From: Zobellia amurskyensis
GTDB taxonomy: Bacteria > Bacteroidota > Bacteroidia > Flavobacteriales > Flavobacteriaceae
NCBI RefSeq assembly: GCF_009725985.1
Contig: NZ_RCNR01000017.1
Location: 1 to 64,000 of the forward strand
Direction of reading: 5' to 3'
DNA length: 64,000 nt
Part shown: positions 1 to 8,441 of the stretch, piece by piece
Layout: each line of letters begins with the position of its first letter
Position numbering within the stretch: position 1 is the stretch's first letter
Notes under the pieces: generated by a model
The model's input: only the letters and a program-made list of their open reading frames with translations
The model's database searches: none
Told to the model about the DNA's origin: nothing
Program-made: the position numbers and the translations under genes

Positions 1-248
1 AAGTGGAGCTTTTTTGCTTTAAATAATTAAGACTTAATCCAGACTTCAACGCCTCTATAAACAATGATTTTCAGATTTTTAGATAAAAGCACCAGTAACG
101 GCAACTGATCAAAAACTTGACAAAATAGCTACCACCTCCATAAAAAATCATTTGTTGTACCGTTTTGATCATTTACTATTTGAAGCAAATCTCTATTCAG
201 TTAGATTTGGTAGGACACCCATTGTTTAACCTACCTAAATCCACACAA
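1..248. other. Left edge, no gene recognised
   Basis: This stretch precedes the first gene. I see no open frame of useful length, no RNA gene and no clear TAnnTTTG box. It is AT-rich and probably holds the promoter of the beta-helix gene, but I cannot place it. Confidence 0.4.
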
Positions 249-2990
249 ATGCCAACTAAACAGAGTTATCTTTTTGTAATTGTATTCTTGATTAGTCTAA
301 CCACTTTTTCTAGAGATATTTATGTCGCCAAAAATGGAGACGACTCCAATCCAGGCACTCTGGAAAATCCGTATTTGACCATTTCTAAAGCGGCGGGCGA
401 AGCCACCGCGGGGGACATTGTATATATAAGAGAGGGAACCTACCAAGAGACCTTGATCCCAGCTAATTCCGGGAGTCCCGGTCAACCTATTGTTTTTCAA
501 TCCTTCCCTGGGGAAAAAGTAATCATTACGGCTATGGATGCCTTATCCGGTTGGAGCCAGGACAGCGGCTCCTTTTACAAAACTACCATTTCCTTCACTT
601 CCCTAGGACAAGAAAACTTTGTAATGAACGATGCCACGGCACTGGATTTAGCCCGATGGCCCAACAAAACAGAGTCCGACCCTTTTGCCCTGGGGAGCAT
701 CCGGAATACGGGCGGAAGCAGTGGCGATGTAATTAACGGAGCTTATTTAACGGAAGCCTCTATTCCGGGAATTGACTGGACCGGTGGTGCACTTTGGTTC
801 TATGGTGATAAACCCGGTAGCGGATGGTTGGCATGGAAAAGAATGATTACTGGCAGTTCTGCGGGCAGGGTAAATTTTGACCATACCACCACTACCAACG
901 AAACCTGGGTAAGAACTTTTCATGCCCCAGCGGATTTAGGTGATTTTTACTTAGAAGGCGTAAAAGGCGCCTTAGACTATGAAAACGAGTGGTATTTTGA
1001 TGAAAGCACAAGCACCCTGTACGTTCAACTTCCCGAAGGCCAAACTCCTATTGATGGCAAGGTAAAAATGAGACGCCGTCTAGAAACTATTAATCTTAAG
1101 GACAAAAAATACATAGAAATAAAGAATTTGGCGGTGTTTGGGGGCAGTATTAATATGGAGGACAGCTCTACTTGGTGGGCATCCAATGCCAATAGCAAAA
1201 CTACGAACAACCTACTCTACGGTGTCACTTCCTTTTTTGGCAACCATACCCAAGGAATCACTAACAGCTCACGCACCAACAATGCCAATATTCATGTACA
1301 GGGTTCAAACAATAGGGTTGAAAAATGTGAGATTGCATTTAATGCCGGAGCCGGATTGGTCGTTAGGGGCAACAACCAACAAATTTTAGACAATTATATT
1401 CACGACTGCAATTTTCTTGGTTCGTACGATGGACCTTTGGTTATTAGGGGCATCAAAAACAGTTTAGTAAAAAACAATACCGTTTTTAGAGGAGGAAGAG
1501 ATGCGGTACAGTACAATGGCTCCGACAATGAATTTGCCTATAACGATATCTCCCGAAGCAACCGGATTGCGGATGATTGCGCCCTTTTCTATACCGTTGG
1601 AGCACAATACACCACAGAAATACACCATAACTGGTTTCACGATACCGCTTCCAGCGGAAAGAAATACAAAGCTGCCGGGATTTATTTGGATAACGATGCC
1701 GCAGGATTTGTAGTTCACCATAATGTGGTCTGGAATACCGAATGGACTAACGTACAAATCAATTGGAACGGAACGGACATTGATATTTTCAACAATACGC
1801 TTTGGAACGGTTCAGAAGTGATGGGTGCATGGCACAAGGATGGAACTGCCTTCTCTAACGTTCGGGTATGGAACAATCTTGGAAGCGATTCTAATTGGGA
1901 GCCACAATCGGACAAACAAAATAATCTGGTCGTTCCGGCCAGTACATTCATGAACGTCGCCAATGGTGATTTCACTTTAAACGACGGTGCTTCGGCCATT
2001 GACCAAGGAAAGGATATTCCAGGAATAACTGATGGATTTTCGGGCGATCAGCCTGATGTTGGCGCGTATGAAAAAGGAGGTGAACAATGGGTAGCGGGCA
2101 TTACTTGGCAACCTTTGTATGGAGCCGCAGGTTTAGGTTGTTACGGATTACCCGGTGAAGACTGCATTGCAGTTGACCCTAATGACAAAGACAATGACGG
2201 TGTAAACAATGCCGATGATGAATGTCCGGAAACACCTTTAGGAACCAGCGTAGACACCAAGGGATGTGCCGTTTTTAGCTTAGCTGCCGATAATTTTAAG
2301 ATAAAGGGAACCGGTGAATCGTGCAGCAATAGTGACGATGGAACTATTTCTATAAGCTCCACAGTTACCTCATATCAATTTAAAGGAAAAATAAAGGAGA
2401 CCGGAACAGAAAAGAATTTCACTTCTGATGCCTTGTTCAACAACTTAAGCGCGGGAACTTACACGCTATGTATTACCACTACCGCCCATGCCAATTATGA
2501 ACAATGCTTTGTTATAGCCATAGACGAACCGGAAGATTTATCCGTATCCTCAAAGATAGACAACAGTACAAACCAGCTTACCCTAAGCTTGAAAGGCAGT
2601 GACAACTATAACATTGAACTAAACGGGGTAGTCACCCATACCGCTCAAGATGAAATTACGCTAGACCTATCCAAGGGTCAAAATCAACTTTCGGTTCAGG
2701 CTGATAAGTTTTGCCAAGGCGAATACACTGAGGTTATTAGTGTTTTTGATGGAGTCACCGTTTTTCCCAATCAAGTAAAAGATGAGCTAACGGTTGCTTT
2801 TTCCCATGCGCTGGATTCTTTAGTTACTCTTGAGCTGATTTCGGCAACGGGGAAAGTGGTACTGACCAAGACCGAATCGGCAGGTAATCAAACTACCACT
2901 GTGGATACGTCCAATCTAAGTTCGGGAATTTATTTCCTTAACATCACCGCAAAAAACATCAACTCCCAAGCTAAAATCGTTAAACAATGA
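249..2990 (+). CDS. Secreted right-handed beta-helix protein with T9SS sorting tail
   Basis: Secreted protein of about 913 residues. The ATG at 249 puts a signal peptide (MPTKQSYLFVIVFLISLTTF) at the N-terminus; an in-frame ATG at 165 would add 28 non-signal residues and is less likely. The N-terminal part resembles secreted parallel beta-helix proteins (YVAKNGDDSNPGTLENPY, then repeated N-rich turns such as NNRVEKCEIAFNAGAG). Around residues 640-670 there is a calcium-binding thrombospondin-3-like stretch (DKDNDGVNNADDECPETP). The last 75 or so residues form a typical type A T9SS sorting domain (VFPNQVKDELTV ... SSGIYFLNI ... KIVKQ). The fold suggests a polysaccharide lyase or other carbohydrate-active enzyme, but I see no catalytic motif that fixes a substrate. 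Its stop codon overlaps the next start (ATGA), so the two genes are probably co-translated. Confidence 0.8.
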   Translation: MPTKQSYLFVIVFLISLTTFSRDIYVAKNGDDSNPGTLENPYLTISKAAGEATAGDIVYIREGTYQETLIPANSGSPGQPIVFQSFPGEKVIITAMDALSGWSQDSGSFYKTTISFTSLGQENFVMNDATALDLARWPNKTESDPFALGSIRNTGGSSGDVINGAYLTEASIPGIDWTGGALWFYGDKPGSGWLAWKRMITGSSAGRVNFDHTTTTNETWVRTFHAPADLGDFYLEGVKGALDYENEWYFDESTSTLYVQLPEGQTPIDGKVKMRRRLETINLKDKKYIEIKNLAVFGGSINMEDSSTWWASNANSKTTNNLLYGVTSFFGNHTQGITNSSRTNNANIHVQGSNNRVEKCEIAFNAGAGLVVRGNNQQILDNYIHDCNFLGSYDGPLVIRGIKNSLVKNNTVFRGGRDAVQYNGSDNEFAYNDISRSNRIADDCALFYTVGAQYTTEIHHNWFHDTASSGKKYKAAGIYLDNDAAGFVVHHNVVWNTEWTNVQINWNGTDIDIFNNTLWNGSEVMGAWHKDGTAFSNVRVWNNLGSDSNWEPQSDKQNNLVVPASTFMNVANGDFTLNDGASAIDQGKDIPGITDGFSGDQPDVGAYEKGGEQWVAGITWQPLYGAAGLGCYGLPGEDCIAVDPNDKDNDGVNNADDECPETPLGTSVDTKGCAVFSLAADNFKIKGTGESCSNSDDGTISISSTVTSYQFKGKIKETGTEKNFTSDALFNNLSAGTYTLCITTTAHANYEQCFVIAIDEPEDLSVSSKIDNSTNQLTLSLKGSDNYNIELNGVVTHTAQDEITLDLSKGQNQLSVQADKFCQGEYTEVISVFDGVTVFPNQVKDELTVAFSHALDSLVTLELISATGKVVLTKTESAGNQTTTVDTSNLSSGIYFLNITAKNINSQAKIVKQ

Positions 2991-3700
2991 TATCCAAGAC
3001 ATACATTCAATCAATACTTTTTCTTTTTCTTAGCGCCTTTTGCTGTTGTAGCAGTGGCGATGACGGGACTAAAGATAACACGCCCCCTAAAGAAAGCCTA
3101 CCGCCCGAAGCCTCGGCCTTGGTTTTTCCGAAAAATAACGAAGAGTGCAATCAAGGTGATATCATCTCTGCCACCCAAAGTAAAGTAACCTTTAAATGGA
3201 ACGCTTCCTCACATACGGACAGTTACACCTTGACATTAAAAAATCTGGAGACCAATGAAACGACCGAAAATGATGCAACCACCAATTCACTTGCTTTGAC
3301 TATTTCAAGAAACACCCCCTACTCCTGGAACATTATCTCAAAATCAAACGAAACAACTGATACGGCAACCAGCGAAATCTGGAAGTTTTACAATGCCGGA
3401 GAAGGTAATGAAAACTACGCCCCTTTTCCAGCTGAAGCCGTTACTCCCGCCATGGACGCCAGTGTAGACCAACCTCTTACCCTAAGTTGGAAAGGGAGTG
3501 ATGTTGACAATGATATTGTTTCTTATGATGTGTATCTAGACACCGCCAATCCACCCGCCACCTTACACGCCAATACAACAGATTCAAAAATAGACGATGT
3601 TGCTCTTAGCGCTGCTACTGCCTACTATTGGAGAGTGGTCACTACCGACGAAAATGGTTCCAGTTCACAGTCGCCTGTCTTTGAGTTCAAAACCAAATAG
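2987..3700 (+). CDS. Lipoprotein with fibronectin-III-like domains
   Basis: 237-residue lipoprotein. The N-terminus has a hydrophobic signal ending in a cysteine run (LSAFCCCSSGDDG), matching a lipobox followed by the acidic/serine stretch common in surface-exposed Bacteroidota lipoproteins. Two domains follow with the beta-sandwich pattern of fibronectin type III: roughly residues 40-130 (FKWNASSHTDSYTLTL ... YSWNIISK) and 145-237 (LSWKGSDVDNDIVSYDVYL ... YYWRVVTTDENG). There is no enzymatic signature. It starts inside the stop codon of the beta-helix gene, so it is probably a surface partner or binding protein for that product. That role is inference from position only. Confidence 0.75.
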   Translation: MISKTYIQSILFLFLSAFCCCSSGDDGTKDNTPPKESLPPEASALVFPKNNEECNQGDIISATQSKVTFKWNASSHTDSYTLTLKNLETNETTENDATTNSLALTISRNTPYSWNIISKSNETTDTATSEIWKFYNAGEGNENYAPFPAEAVTPAMDASVDQPLTLSWKGSDVDNDIVSYDVYLDTANPPATLHANTTDSKIDDVALSAATAYYWRVVTTDENGSSSQSPVFEFKTK

Positions 3701-3717
3701 AACTAATACTAATGCAC

Positions 3718-3750
3718 AAAAAAACCAAAGTGTTCTACTTTGGTTTTTTT
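3718..3750. terminator. Bidirectional Rho-independent terminator
   Basis: A perfect 10-bp stem (AAACCAAAGT/ACTTTGGTTT) with a 5-base loop is flanked by A and T runs. It serves both the plus-strand lipoprotein gene and the minus-strand methionine operon that converge here. Confidence 0.9.
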
Positions 3751-3773
3751 ATACAATCTAATTTTATTAGTCT

Positions 3774-4943
3774 TTAGGCCAGTGCTTGTGAAATATCGGC
3801 AATGATATCATCTATGTGTTCCAGCCCTACGGAAACGCGCACCATACCGTCCGTAACGCCCGTTTCTGCACGCTCTTCTACCGATAGCTTACTATGAGTG
3901 GTTGACGCCGGATGTGTAACAATACTACGTGCATCACCCAAATTAGCGGAAAGCGATAACATTTTTATGGAATCGAAAAACTTCTGCCCGGCCTCTACAC
4001 CACCTTTCACTTCAAAGGCAACCACACAGCCACCTGCCTTCATCTGTTTTTTGGCAATTTCGTATTTAGGGTGCGATTTTAAAAACGGGTATTTTACCCA
4101 ATTCACTTTTTCATGTCCCTCAAGAAACTCCGCTAACTTCAAGGCATTCTCGCAATGGCGGTCCACACGAACGGCCAAGGTCTCCAAACTTTTGGAAAGT
4201 ACCCACGCATTAAATGGTGATAATGCAGGGCCTGTTATCCTAGAGAAACGATAAACCTTATCTATCAACTCGTTTGACCCTACCGTAATACCAGCAAGAA
4301 CACGGCCCTGCCCGTCCATTAATTTGGTTCCCGAGTGGATGACCAAATCGGCGCCAAACTTAATGGGTTGTTGTAGATAAGGCGATGCAAAGCAGTTATC
4401 TATTACAAGAATCAGATTATGTTTCTTGGCAATCTTTCCCAAAGCTTCCAAATCCAAAACATCTACACCAGGATTAGTAGGTGACTCCGCATATATAATT
4501 TTAGTTTTCGGTGTAATTAAAGCCTCTATAGAATCTAAATCATCAATCTTAAAATAGGTATGGTCAATGTTCCATTTTGGAAAAAAATTGGTAAACAGCG
4601 AATGTGTTGAGCCAAAGATGCTTCGTGCAGAGAGTACATGGTCTCCACTATCCAAAAGCGCGGCCAAGGTAGAAAATACAGCGGCCATACCCGAAGCGAA
4701 GGCAAAACCGTTTTCGGCACCTTCCATCTGGCATACTTTTTCAATGAATTCAGATGAATTGGGGTTGGAATAACGCGAGTAGATATTTCGCTCTTTCTCT
4801 TCCGCAAACGACGCACGCATATCCTCGGCATCTTCAAACACAAAACTAGAGGTCATGTACATTGGTACGGAGTGCTCTAAGTTTTTAGTACGTTCCAACT
4901 GCGTTCGGATGGCGTTCGTCTCAAATTTCTTTTCCATGTTCAT
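3774..4943 (-). CDS. metZ: O-succinylhomoserine sulfhydrylase-like PLP enzyme (MetZ family)
   Basis: 389-residue trans-sulfuration enzyme of the Cys/Met metabolism PLP family, which forms homocysteine from an activated homoserine and sulfide. Family marks are the substrate-side motif HSVPMYMTSSFVF, IYSRYSNPN, the cofactor segment VIDNCFASPYLQQP, the Schiff-base lysine near residue 207 in HSGTKLMDGQGR, and the C-terminal THPASTTHSKLS. The SRY-NPN and LMDGQGR details look more like MetZ than like cystathionine gamma-synthase or lyase. It is the last gene of the minus-strand operon, 37 bases behind the fusion gene. The fused MetX should make O-acetylhomoserine, so the true acyl donor here is open. 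The start could be M1 or M3. Confidence 0.85.
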   Translation of the reverse strand: MNMEKKFETNAIRTQLERTKNLEHSVPMYMTSSFVFEDAEDMRASFAEEKERNIYSRYSNPNSSEFIEKVCQMEGAENGFAFASGMAAVFSTLAALLDSGDHVLSARSIFGSTHSLFTNFFPKWNIDHTYFKIDDLDSIEALITPKTKIIYAESPTNPGVDVLDLEALGKIAKKHNLILVIDNCFASPYLQQPIKFGADLVIHSGTKLMDGQGRVLAGITVGSNELIDKVYRFSRITGPALSPFNAWVLSKSLETLAVRVDRHCENALKLAEFLEGHEKVNWVKYPFLKSHPKYEIAKKQMKAGGCVVAFEVKGGVEAGQKFFDSIKMLSLSANLGDARSIVTHPASTTHSKLSVEERAETGVTDGMVRVSVGLEHIDDIIADISQALA

Positions 4944-4980
4944 ATAAATTGATGAAAGCTAACTTTCTCTATTACTTTGT

Positions 4981-7900
4981 TTATCCTTTTTCGGCTATAC
5001 GGAGAATATCTCCAAAAACCCCTCTTGCCGTAACCGCGGCACCTGCTCCTGCTCCTTGAATTACCAATGGATTTTCACCATAGGATTCAGTATATATTTC
5101 TATTATTGAATCGGAACCTTTTACCTGCCCTAGGGCACTTTCCTTAGGTACGGATACCAATTTTACATCTAGAATACCCTTTTCTTCCTGAAGATTTCCG
5201 TGTAAATCGCCCACATATCGTAATACATGGCCTGGTTTCTGGTTCTTTTTGATTTCGTTGAATTTGGCATCTACCACATCTAGATTATCAAGAAAATGGT
5301 TTACATCGCCATCTCTTAATTGTTCCGGAATTAAATTTTCAATATTGATATCCGAAAACTCATTGCTCAGATCCAATTCCCTGGCTAGAATCAATAATTT
5401 TCTACCTACGTCATTACCGGAAAGGTCTTCACGTGGGTCCGGCTCCGTAAAACCACTTTTCATTGCTGCCCTTAATATGTTCGAAAATGGCTCTTCGCTC
5501 TCAGAAAACGTATTAAAAATATAACTTAACGAACCTGAGAACACCCCTTTTATACCCGTAATATTTTCACCTGATAGGTGTAATAAACGTATAGTATCTA
5601 TCAAAGGAAGGCCTGCACCCACATTAGTTTCGTACAAATATTGCTTCTGATGTTTGTCTAACTCCTCACGCAATAATTGGTAATAATCAAAACCTAATGT
5701 ATTGGCTATTTTATTGGACGAAACAATATCAAATCCGTTTTCCACAAACTCAAAGTAATGGGCTACAAACTCACTGTTAGCCGTATTATCTACTACAATA
5801 AGGTTTTCTAAATGGTTCTCTTTTGCATAGGCGATAACGTCTTCTACCTTATAAGGAATACCTTTATCCTCTATGGCAGATTTCCAATTTTTTGGAACTC
5901 CCTTCTTATTTAAAAGAATCTTTCTAGAGTTGGCTACCGCAAAAACATTTAAGTCAATACCCTTTCTTTTTTGAATGGTCTTAGTAGATTTCAGAATCTG
6001 GTCAATGAGCGTTCCACCCACATTTCCATGTCCAAAAACTGCCAGATTTACTTTTCTGCTTATGCCAAAAATCTGACCGTGCATTACGTTCAATGCTTTG
6101 TTCAAATCTGATTTCCTAAGCACAAGACTCACGTTCTTACCAGATACCGTATTATTGAAAAGTAAAGGCGCAATCTGATTCTTGATCAAAGCGTTATAAG
6201 GCCTATGGAACGTACTCAAATCCTGGCCCACAATAGAGATAACGGAAACCTCATCCAGCACCGTAATCATGTTAATATCTTTGGATTCATAGTCGCTTTC
6301 AAACTCCCTATCCAATGCTCGTTTAGCTTCTAGGGCGTTGTTGGCATTAACAACCAAACCAATACCCCGCTCCGAAGAACCTTGAGAAATTATACTAACA
6401 CTAATATTACTTTTTTGAAGCGCACTAAAAATACGGGCATCCACCCCTACTTTCCCCAAAAGCCCTCTACCCTCAACATTAATCAAGGATACATTTTCTA
6501 TAACGGAAAGCGACTTAATGCCACCTTCTTCTGTTTTTGCACTAATTAGCGTGCCTTCATTATCGTTATTGAACGTATTTAAAATACGAAGGGGAATATT
6601 CTTTTCTATTAATGGGATGATAGTTTTGGCGTGCAAGATAGTGGCACCGAAATTTGCCAATTCGTTCGCTTCACCATATGAAAGGTGAGAAATACGTTTG
6701 GCATCGGACACCAAATCAGGGTTTGCCGTGTAAACACCATCTACATGTGTAAAGTTCTGAAGTTCTTCTGCATTCAAAAAATTAGCGAATAAAGCCGCGG
6801 AATAGTTGCTACCGTTACGTCCCAAAGTTGTTGTTTCCCCGTTCTCATTAGAAGCAATAAAGCCTGTAATGATCGGTACGGCATCTTCATCTAACTTAGC
6901 AAACCGGCGCAGAACGTTTTCTTTTGACAATGCTTCGTTTACTGAGGCATCTCCAAAATTAGAATCCGTTTTTATCAATTCCCGAGAATCCAGCATTACT
7001 GCATTTACACCTTTACCTATTAATAACTTGGTCACTAATTTCACAGAAATAAGTTCTCCAAAAGCCAATAACTGGTCCTTTATCTTCAAGCTATAGTCAC
7101 CCAAAAGTGATACTCCTTCAAGCAATTTTGCCAAATCTTTGAACTCCTCAGATAGGTTGACATTCTTAAAGCTATTCTTCTGATACTTTTCAAAAGCCTC
7201 AAAATCTTTATAATAATTTTCACCTTTAACAGCCTTCTCTAAAATAGCTTCCAATTGGTCAGTTCCCTTTTCACGGGCAGAAAGGACCACTGCTATATTC
7301 TCTCCTTCTTTAACCTTTGCTTTAATAATATCCAAAACGCGCTCTAACCCTTCACCATTGGCAAGTGATTTACCACCAAATTTTAAAACTTTAGCATGTT
7401 TAGATTTACCGTTTCTACTAAAAACAGGTTCTAACAATTGTTCCACCTGCTCAAATTCTATCAAAAAAGCGTCATGGCCGTGAAGAGAATGTATCTCTCC
7501 ATATGTTACATTACCATTGGCCTGAGCAAGGCGTTTAAAAGTTTCCTTATTTTCTTTTGCCGTAAAGAACAAGTCAGAATCTACCCCAATGATATGAATG
7601 TTAACATCACTGTTCTGCAACTTTATAAAGTTCTTTTCACCGTTTCTCATGACATCTATAGTCTTGAGCAACTGGTTCATGAGTTTATACGCCGATAGCT
7701 GAAAACGCTCTTGTAATTTTTCGCCGTGATGCATAAGCCAACTCTCCACATTAAAAACCTGAAGATTTTCATTGGTACTTCGTTTAAAACGCTCTTTGAA
7801 AGATTCTGGCGTGCGATAGCACAACATGGCATGCATACGGGCATCATGAACGGGCATTTTGCTATTTACTAAAAATTGTTCCTGTATCTGACAGTTACCA

Positions 7901-8367
7901 ATCAACCAATCCGTAGACTTCCAGTCAGACGCAACGGGTATCAAATGATCCGTGATTTTAGGATTAAGCGCAGCCATTTCCCATGCAACCCCTCCTCCTA
8001 ACGAACCACCAATAAGCGCGAACAATTTTTGAATTTCCAGTTTTTGAAGACCCAACAAGAAAATTCTTGCAATGTCTCCGGCCACGAAATCCTTATAATT
8101 ATCGATGATGAATTTATCGTATCCGTTACCAGGAATATTAAAACATAGAATGGTATACTTTTTAGTATCAATACATTTGCCGTCGCCAATAAGGGCCGAC
8201 CACCAACCGCCATCTCCAGTAACGTTAGAGTTACCAGTAAGCGCATGATTTACCTGTACAATAGGCGCAGTGTGCAATTCTTGACCGAACAACTGATAGG
8301 AAAGCTCAATATCTTGAGTAACCCCACTTATGGTTGTATAGTTTGCTAATTTCAGATGATGAAGCAT
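4981..8367 (-). CDS. Trifunctional MetX-like acyltransferase / aspartokinase / homoserine dehydrogenase
   Basis: 1128-residue fusion of three enzymes. Residues 1-315 are an alpha/beta-hydrolase homoserine O-acetyltransferase (MetX) with an apparent full triad: Ser122 in GGSLGG, Asp265 in DSDLFF and His298 in GHDAFL. Residues about 325-770 are an aspartokinase with two ACT regulatory domains. Residues about 772-1128 are homoserine dehydrogenase, with the NAD(P) motif VFGHGNVGG and the family stretches FSGSLSYIFNTF and EPDPREDLSGNDVGRKL. It would catalyse the first step from aspartate, homoserine formation, and homoserine acetylation. In the kinase part the usual KFGGT motif reads KFGGK, and GRNGSD reads GRNGSN. 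The gene lies between metY and the MetZ-like gene, behind the SAM-I riboswitch. Confidence 0.92.
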   Translation of the reverse strand: MLHHLKLANYTTISGVTQDIELSYQLFGQELHTAPIVQVNHALTGNSNVTGDGGWWSALIGDGKCIDTKKYTILCFNIPGNGYDKFIIDNYKDFVAGDIARIFLLGLQKLEIQKLFALIGGSLGGGVAWEMAALNPKITDHLIPVASDWKSTDWLIGNCQIQEQFLVNSKMPVHDARMHAMLCYRTPESFKERFKRSTNENLQVFNVESWLMHHGEKLQERFQLSAYKLMNQLLKTIDVMRNGEKNFIKLQNSDVNIHIIGVDSDLFFTAKENKETFKRLAQANGNVTYGEIHSLHGHDAFLIEFEQVEQLLEPVFSRNGKSKHAKVLKFGGKSLANGEGLERVLDIIKAKVKEGENIAVVLSAREKGTDQLEAILEKAVKGENYYKDFEAFEKYQKNSFKNVNLSEEFKDLAKLLEGVSLLGDYSLKIKDQLLAFGELISVKLVTKLLIGKGVNAVMLDSRELIKTDSNFGDASVNEALSKENVLRRFAKLDEDAVPIITGFIASNENGETTTLGRNGSNYSAALFANFLNAEELQNFTHVDGVYTANPDLVSDAKRISHLSYGEANELANFGATILHAKTIIPLIEKNIPLRILNTFNNDNEGTLISAKTEEGGIKSLSVIENVSLINVEGRGLLGKVGVDARIFSALQKSNISVSIISQGSSERGIGLVVNANNALEAKRALDREFESDYESKDINMITVLDEVSVISIVGQDLSTFHRPYNALIKNQIAPLLFNNTVSGKNVSLVLRKSDLNKALNVMHGQIFGISRKVNLAVFGHGNVGGTLIDQILKSTKTIQKRKGIDLNVFAVANSRKILLNKKGVPKNWKSAIEDKGIPYKVEDVIAYAKENHLENLIVVDNTANSEFVAHYFEFVENGFDIVSSNKIANTLGFDYYQLLREELDKHQKQYLYETNVGAGLPLIDTIRLLHLSGENITGIKGVFSGSLSYIFNTFSESEEPFSNILRAAMKSGFTEPDPREDLSGNDVGRKLLILARELDLSNEFSDINIENLIPEQLRDGDVNHFLDNLDVVDAKFNEIKKNQKPGHVLRYVGDLHGNLQEEKGILDVKLVSVPKESALGQVKGSDSIIEIYTESYGENPLVIQGAGAGAAVTARGVFGDILRIAEKG

Positions 8368-8379
8368 AAGGCATATATT

Positions 8380-8410
8380 AGACCTACCCGGCTCCAGGCC
8401 GGTTAGGTCT
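8380..8410 (-). other. Strong intra-operon hairpin
   Basis: An inverted repeat AGACCTA ... TAGGTCT encloses CCGGC ... GCCGG with one mismatch and a 5-base loop. It lies in the 74-base gap between metY and the fusion gene, 13 bases before the fusion start. There is no U-tract on the minus-strand transcript, so it is more likely an mRNA processing or stability element, or a partial attenuator, than a full terminator. Confidence 0.6.
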
Positions 8411-8441
8411 TATTAATTTCTAAGAGAAAAACTTAGGTTGA

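Noticed and set aside
3718-3750. Inverted repeats at gene ends as possible mobile-element ends or CRISPR
   Set aside because: They are single hairpins with T tracts at operon ends, as expected of terminators; no repeat-spacer periodicity or transposase exists anywhere in the window.
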